Source: Coriobacteriales bacterium OH1046
GTDB taxonomy: Bacteria > Actinomycetota > Coriobacteriia > Coriobacteriales > Atopobiaceae
Direction: 5' to 3'
DNA: 64,000 nucleotides
Assembly (NCBI GenBank): GCA_004010535.1
Contig: RQYE01000005.1
Coordinates: forward strand, 1 to 64,000
The translations under genes and the position numbers were made by a program. The notes beneath the pieces were generated by a model. It saw only the letters and a list, made by a program, of their open reading frames with translations. It was not told the DNA's origin and did no database searches. Numbering within the stretch: position 1 is the stretch's first letter; each line of letters begins with the position of its first letter. Shown one piece after another: positions 60,532 through 64,000 of the stretch.

Positions 60532-61143
60532 CTAGATCGACGTCACGATGGGCTCGGAGGCGATGATCTCCGCGATGGTATAGAGGTTGGTCACCCCGCC
60601 CACGCCGAGCTTCTCGCGGATGCCGTAGAAATCGAGGCAGGTACCGCAGGTGAGGACCTCGGTGCCGCGTCTCTCGAGTGAGCGGATATCGTCGAGCGAC
60701 TCGCTCCCCGCGCAGGTGAGATACGCGCCCGCATTGAAGAAGAGCATGGTCTTGGGAACCGCTTCCCGATGCGCAAGGGCATAGATGAGCCCCTTGACGA
60801 GTATCCTGCCCAGCTCGTCGGAGCCTCGGCCCATCGTATCCGAGCCTATGGCCACGACGGTTTGGCCGATACCCGGCGCGGCGCAGCTCTCGGGCACCCC
60901 GGCCTCGGCGGATGCGTCCGCCGCACCCGCAGTGCGCGGCACGAGGGTCATCGAGGTGCAGCCGTCCTTCTCGGCAACGAGCAGCTCGCAGCCCTTCTCC
61001 TCGGCAAGGCGGGTGAGGTTGCCCACAGCGACCTCGTCGTTGACGAGAATCTCGAGGAACTCCTCCGGACCGAGCTTGGACAGGGCCTCGAGGGCCAGCA
61101 CGACGGGTTTGGGACAGGTCTGGCCGCGAGCATCGATCTGCAT
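60532..61143 (-). CDS. yedF: YedF sulfurtransferase-like selenium metabolism protein
   Basis: The 203-residue protein has an N-terminal TusA-like domain (DARGQTCPKPVVLALEAL with the conserved Cys-Pro) and a C-terminal DsrE-like domain (MGRGSDELGRILVKGLIYAL, TCGTCLDFYGI). The fusion is typical of selenium-metabolism YedF. It is the first gene of the operon, directly downstream of the palindrome at 61157. Confidence 0.92.
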   Translation of the reverse strand: MQIDARGQTCPKPVVLALEALSKLGPEEFLEILVNDEVAVGNLTRLAEEKGCELLVAEKDGCTSMTLVPRTAGAADASAEAGVPESCAAPGIGQTVVAIGSDTMGRGSDELGRILVKGLIYALAHREAVPKTMLFFNAGAYLTCAGSESLDDIRSLERRGTEVLTCGTCLDFYGIREKLGVGGVTNLYTIAEIIASEPIVTSI

Positions 61144-61156
61144 GGAGCGCCCCTTT

Positions 61157-61194
61157 CGCACAGCGTTATACTCAGAAGAGTATAACGCTGTGCG
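61157..61194 (-). promoter_or_regulatory. Perfect 17-bp palindrome with ModE-box spacing before the selenium/molybdenum operon
   Basis: CGCACAGCGTTATACTC (61157-61173) and its complement (61178-61194) are separated by four bases. Inside is CGTTAT, 12 bases, ATAACG, the spacing of the molybdate-responsive ModE operator as I remember it from the E. coli modA promoter. TATACT in the left arm (minus strand reads the same) could be the -10. No T tract follows, so it is not an intrinsic terminator. Confidence 0.6.
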
Positions 61195-61223
61195 CATCCC
61201 GCATGCGCCCTTTCGCCGGAAAG

Positions 61224-61388
61224 CTACATCATGCCGAGCGCCTTCAGGATCAGGGAGCCGATAAGCAGGATCGCGATGAGGGTGATGGCGATGCCGACCG
61301 CTTTCTTGACCACGGCGGCACCGATGGCCACCACGAGGATGGGGCCTAGGATCGCCAGCAGTGCATCCAGATCGAGATCGAAGCCCAT
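61224..61388 (-). CDS. Small hydrophobic protein
   Basis: The 54-residue protein is an almost continuous hydrophobic helix pair (ILVVAIGAAVVKKAVGIAIT, LIAILLIGSLILKALGMM). A good Shine-Dalgarno (GGAGGG, eight bases before ATG) supports the start. It lies between yqeC (divergent) and yedF. Function unknown. Confidence 0.6.
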   Translation of the reverse strand: MGFDLDLDALLAILGPILVVAIGAAVVKKAVGIAITLIAILLIGSLILKALGMM

Positions 61389-61514
61389 GGTCTGCGCCCT
61401 CCGCTTGCCGTTGCTATTCCTATGGTACCCTTTCGGAACCGGAGGACGCTGACGATCCGCGGCGAAGGCATATAGCGGGTCCCGGTATCCCGGTAGGAGG
61501 AAACGGGCCGATCT

Positions 61515-62192
61515 ATGGGCATGCGCGAAGAGCTCTGCATAACCGACGGGATCACCTCCGTCATCGGCAGCGGCGGGAAGACCGCGCTGCTGATTCTGCT
61601 TGCCCGCGAGCTCGAGGGGCGCGTGGTGCTCGCGACCACCACGCGCATCCTCCCCTTCCCCGACATCCCCACCGTAGAGCGCACGCCGCTGCCCGCACGC
61701 GTGAGCTGCGTTGCGAGCAGGAACGGCTCCCCCAAGCTGGGTGCCCCGCGCGAGGGCTTCGCCGCACTTGCCGAAGCGGCCCGCTACGTCTTGGTGGAGG
61801 CGGACGGATCGAAGAGGCTGCCGCTCAAAGCGCATGCAGCCTACGAGCCGGTCATTCCTGCGGGCTCGAACCAGACCGTCCTCGTGGTCGGCGCCTCGGG
61901 CTTTGGGAAGCCCGTGCGCGAGGCGGTCCATCGCCCCGGGATCTTCTGCTCCCTCACCGGCTGCACAGCTTATGACGCCGCAACACCCGAGCTGGTCGCA
62001 CGTGCCATCCTCGCCGAGAATCTCGCCGATCGCCTGATCGTGAACCAAGCGGACACGCCCGAGTTGCTCGACGCCGGCCGAGAGCTCGCAGATCTTGTGG
62101 GGCTCCCGGCTTGGGTCGGCTCGCTCGATGCAACTGCCCGCACAGCGGATTCCCTCTCCCCGCGCGCGGGATCGCACAGGGTTGGCGCCTAG
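61515..62192 (+). CDS. yqeC: Selenium cofactor biosynthesis protein YqeC
   Basis: The 225-residue protein has a P-loop-like VIGSGGKTALLILLAREL near the start, TTTRILPFP, VLVEADGSKRLPLKAHAAYEPVIP and RPGIFCSLTG. These are YqeC signatures, found with YqeB and SelD in the selenium-dependent molybdenum hydroxylase trait. The nearest GGAGG is 15 bases upstream of the ATG; a start two codons downstream is possible. It is divergent from the rest of the cluster. Confidence 0.87.
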   Translation: MGMREELCITDGITSVIGSGGKTALLILLARELEGRVVLATTTRILPFPDIPTVERTPLPARVSCVASRNGSPKLGAPREGFAALAEAARYVLVEADGSKRLPLKAHAAYEPVIPAGSNQTVLVVGASGFGKPVREAVHRPGIFCSLTGCTAYDAATPELVARAILAENLADRLIVNQADTPELLDAGRELADLVGLPAWVGSLDATARTADSLSPRAGSHRVGA

Positions 62193-62431
62193 CCGGGGCC
62201 TTGAAGCCATCCGCGCAGGGCAGGTGCCGCCGCTTCGCACCGTCCGCTGCGGAGTGGTCGCAGGATCAGCAGGCCCGCGCGCTTCGAGAATCCCTGTTCA
62301 GGGAGAACCCTCCCGAATGTGACACCTCGATAAACGGACGCCCGGAGGCATGCATCGCAGGACCGCCCATCGTTACGATGGGTATATTGGAATCGTCCCG
62401 GAACGGGACGCGGATTCACGGGAAGGGCACC
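62193..62431. other. Intergenic region with small palindrome
   Basis: No gene is seen. CCCATCGTTACGATGGG (62366-62382) is a palindrome overlapping a possible -10 TATATT (62384-62389) for the following ligase gene; no clear -35. It could be an operator. Confidence 0.4.
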
Positions 62432-63739
62432 ATGAAGAAGCCCCAGGACATCCTCGCCATGCCCCATGACCAGCTGGAAGCCCTCCAACTCGCGGGCATC
62501 AAGAAGACCGTGGCCGCCTGCTATGAGAACGTGCCCTTCTACCATGATCTCTTCGATGCGGCCGGCTTCGATCCCTACGCGGTCGAGACCCTCGACGATC
62601 TCAAGGCGGCCCCCTTCACCACCAAGCAGGATCTGCGCGACAACTACCCCTACGGCTTCTTCGCCGTTCCCAAGCGCGAGATCCGCGAGATCCACATGTC
62701 CTCCGGCACCACCGGCATCGCAACCGTGGGCGGCTACACCGAGCACGACCTCGATATCTGGGGCGACTGCTTCGCGCGCGGCATCTGGTACGCCGATGGC
62801 GGCGAGGACGACATCGCCCAGATCTGCTACGGCTACGGCCTCTTCACCGGCGGCCTCGGCGCCCATTACGGCTGCGAGAAGGCCGGATGCATGACCATCC
62901 CCATCAGCGCGGGCAACACCGAGCGCCAGATCCGGGTGCTGCGCGAGATGGGCTCCACCATCCTCTGCTGCACGCCCTCGTATGCGATGTACATAGCCGA
63001 CACGGCCCTCGCGATGGGCCTCGACCCCAAACGGGACTTCTCGCTGCGCGCCGGCATCCACGGCGCCGAGGCCTTCTCCGATAACTTCCGCGCCGAGCTG
63101 GAGGAGAAGCTCGACTACAAGGTGCTCGACATCTACGGCCTCACCGAGACCATGGGGCCGGGCGTGGCCATCGAGTGCATGGAACAGCAGGGGCTGCACC
63201 TAGCGGAGGACCACTTCTTCGCCGAGATCATCGATCCCGATACCGGCGAGGTCCTGCCGGACGGCGCGTGGGGCGAGCTCGTGCTCACCACCATCGACCG
63301 CGAGGCCACCCCCGTCGTGCGCTACCGCACGCGCGACATCACGCGCATCATCCCGGACGCCTGCCCCTGCGGTCGCACGCACCGCCGCATCGACCGCCTG
63401 CACGGGCGCACCGACGACATGCTCATCATCCGCGGGGTCAATGTCTTCCCGAGCCAGATCGAGGATGTCATGAAGACGTTCCCGCAGATCGCCTCGTGGT
63501 ACCAGATCGAGCTCGCGCGCAAAAACCACCTCGATGCGGTCACGCTCAAGGTCGAGGTCAACCCCGATTTCGATTTCGACCAGATGAGCGCCATCGAGAA
63601 GCTCCAGAAGGATATCTCCTCCAGGCTCAAGACGGCCCTCTCCGTGGGCATCCGCGTCAGGCTCGTGGAGCCCAGATCCATCCCCCGCTCCGAGGGCAAG
63701 GCGAAGCGCGTCATCGACCTGAGAGGAGACGATGCTTAA
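62432..63739 (+). CDS. Phenylacetate-CoA ligase-type AMP-forming ligase
   Basis: The 435-residue protein has the AMP-binding MSSGTTGIATVGGYT, IYGLTETMGPG, RYRTRDIT, the cysteine pair CPCGRTH and DMLIIRGVNVFPSQIE, all PaaK signatures. It activates an aryl acid such as phenylacetate or indoleacetate with CoA. The start follows GGGAAGG. It overlaps the next ACT gene closely (the ATG begins one base after the stop). In gut anaerobes this pair is often linked to aromatic amino acid metabolism. Confidence 0.93.
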   Translation: MKKPQDILAMPHDQLEALQLAGIKKTVAACYENVPFYHDLFDAAGFDPYAVETLDDLKAAPFTTKQDLRDNYPYGFFAVPKREIREIHMSSGTTGIATVGGYTEHDLDIWGDCFARGIWYADGGEDDIAQICYGYGLFTGGLGAHYGCEKAGCMTIPISAGNTERQIRVLREMGSTILCCTPSYAMYIADTALAMGLDPKRDFSLRAGIHGAEAFSDNFRAELEEKLDYKVLDIYGLTETMGPGVAIECMEQQGLHLAEDHFFAEIIDPDTGEVLPDGAWGELVLTTIDREATPVVRYRTRDITRIIPDACPCGRTHRRIDRLHGRTDDMLIIRGVNVFPSQIEDVMKTFPQIASWYQIELARKNHLDAVTLKVEVNPDFDFDQMSAIEKLQKDISSRLKTALSVGIRVRLVEPRSIPRSEGKAKRVIDLRGDDA

Positions 63740-64000
63740 ATGATCATGCAGCTCACGGTATTCCTCGAGAACTCCGAGGGTCGGCTCGCCGCGCTCTGCC
63801 GTACCTTGGCGGATGCGAACATCAACATGAGCGCCCTCACCATCGCCGAGACATCGGACTATGGCGTCGTGCGCATCATCTGCAACGACGTGTTCCGCGC
63901 GGTGGACGTGCTCGAGGATGCGGGATTCCGCGCCGCCAAGACCAAGGTGCTGGCCGTCGAGCTTCCCGACCGGCCCGGTGCGCTGGCGGAGCTCCTCGAG
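63740..64000 (+). CDS. ACT-domain protein, partial
   Basis: From ATG at 63740 the frame is open to the end of the window (87 codons). It reads LTVFLENSEGRLAALCRTLADANIN and then VLAVELPDRPGALAELLE, i.e. one full ACT domain and the start of a second. Tandem ACT proteins of this type accompany PaaK genes. The 3' end lies outside the window. Confidence 0.9.
   Translation, partial: MIMQLTVFLENSEGRLAALCRTLADANINMSALTIAETSDYGVVRIICNDVFRAVDVLEDAGFRAAKTKVLAVELPDRPGALAELLE

Noticed and set aside
61157-61194. Palindrome before yedF as an intrinsic terminator of the small hydrophobic gene
   Set aside because: No T tract follows the stem on either strand, and the inner CGTTAT-N12-ATAACG spacing fits an operator better.

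Overview
The window looks like chromosome of a high-GC anaerobic actinobacterium of the class Coriobacteriia (Collinsella/Olsenella-like). This is inferred from the strongly GC-biased codon usage, the anaerobe-type gene content (NAD malic enzyme, D-lactate dehydrogenase-like protein, selenium-dependent molybdenum hydroxylase maturation genes) and the family variants seen (archaeal-type Pth2, split MetH, MscL with a zinc ribbon, HTH-fused aminotransferase). No rRNA, tRNA or CRISPR was recognised. Genus is not certain.

Layout. 1-485: tail of an IS1595-type transposase and an inverted repeat. 486-6294: a unit of secreted beta-helix lipoprotein, DUF4956 membrane protein and VTC-type polyphosphate polymerase, next to its apparent two-component system. 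6290-12906: rsgA, Ca-type P-type ATPase, 2-hydroxyacid dehydrogenase, pyruvate kinase. 12953-15008: GntR-ABC exporter operon. 15308-15507: MITE-like inverted repeat. 15526-20095: T-box-controlled pheST plus a phospholipase C-like gene. 20329-25848: surface protein, small HTH module, malic enzyme, glucokinase, NikR. 25947-27426: second secreted beta-helix-like lipoprotein, frameshifted at a G tract. 27545-33660: riboflavin ECF transporter under an FMN riboswitch, divergent from a Ni/Co ECF transporter. 33864-42501: thiamine-binding protein, HTH-aminotransferase, carboxypeptidase M32, D-aminoacyl-tRNA deacylase, MscL, lipase-glycerol kinase pair. 42571-46644: metF, MetH activation protein, metH. 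46722-50011: L,D-transpeptidase with ricin-type repeats and a small prepilin peptidase. 51059-62192: a 14-gene minus-strand selenium/molybdenum cofactor operon and the divergent yqeC. 62432-end: phenylacetate-CoA ligase and an ACT-domain protein.

Main new observations. (1) Three promoters share the layout TTTAGG-N5-TTWAGG/TTTAAG-N9-(-10): upstream of the VTC operon, of the response regulator/kinase operon, and of the second secreted lipoprotein. This predicts a small regulon of the two-component system that links polyphosphate-polymerase-like and secreted beta-helix proteins. (2) A 32-34 bp perfect inverted repeat (REP-like) occurs twice, once in the response regulator leader and once inserted in frame in the metH interdomain linker. 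(3) The selenium/molybdenum operon starts at a perfect palindrome with ModE-box spacing (CGTTAT-N12-ATAACG). (4) A NikR-like palindrome precedes the Ni/Co transporter, and nikR itself lies 5 kb away.

Gene starts were moved from the longest frames to starts supported by Shine-Dalgarno sequences, family N-termini or overlaps with the upstream stop. All functional names come from reading motifs by eye; no database search was run.
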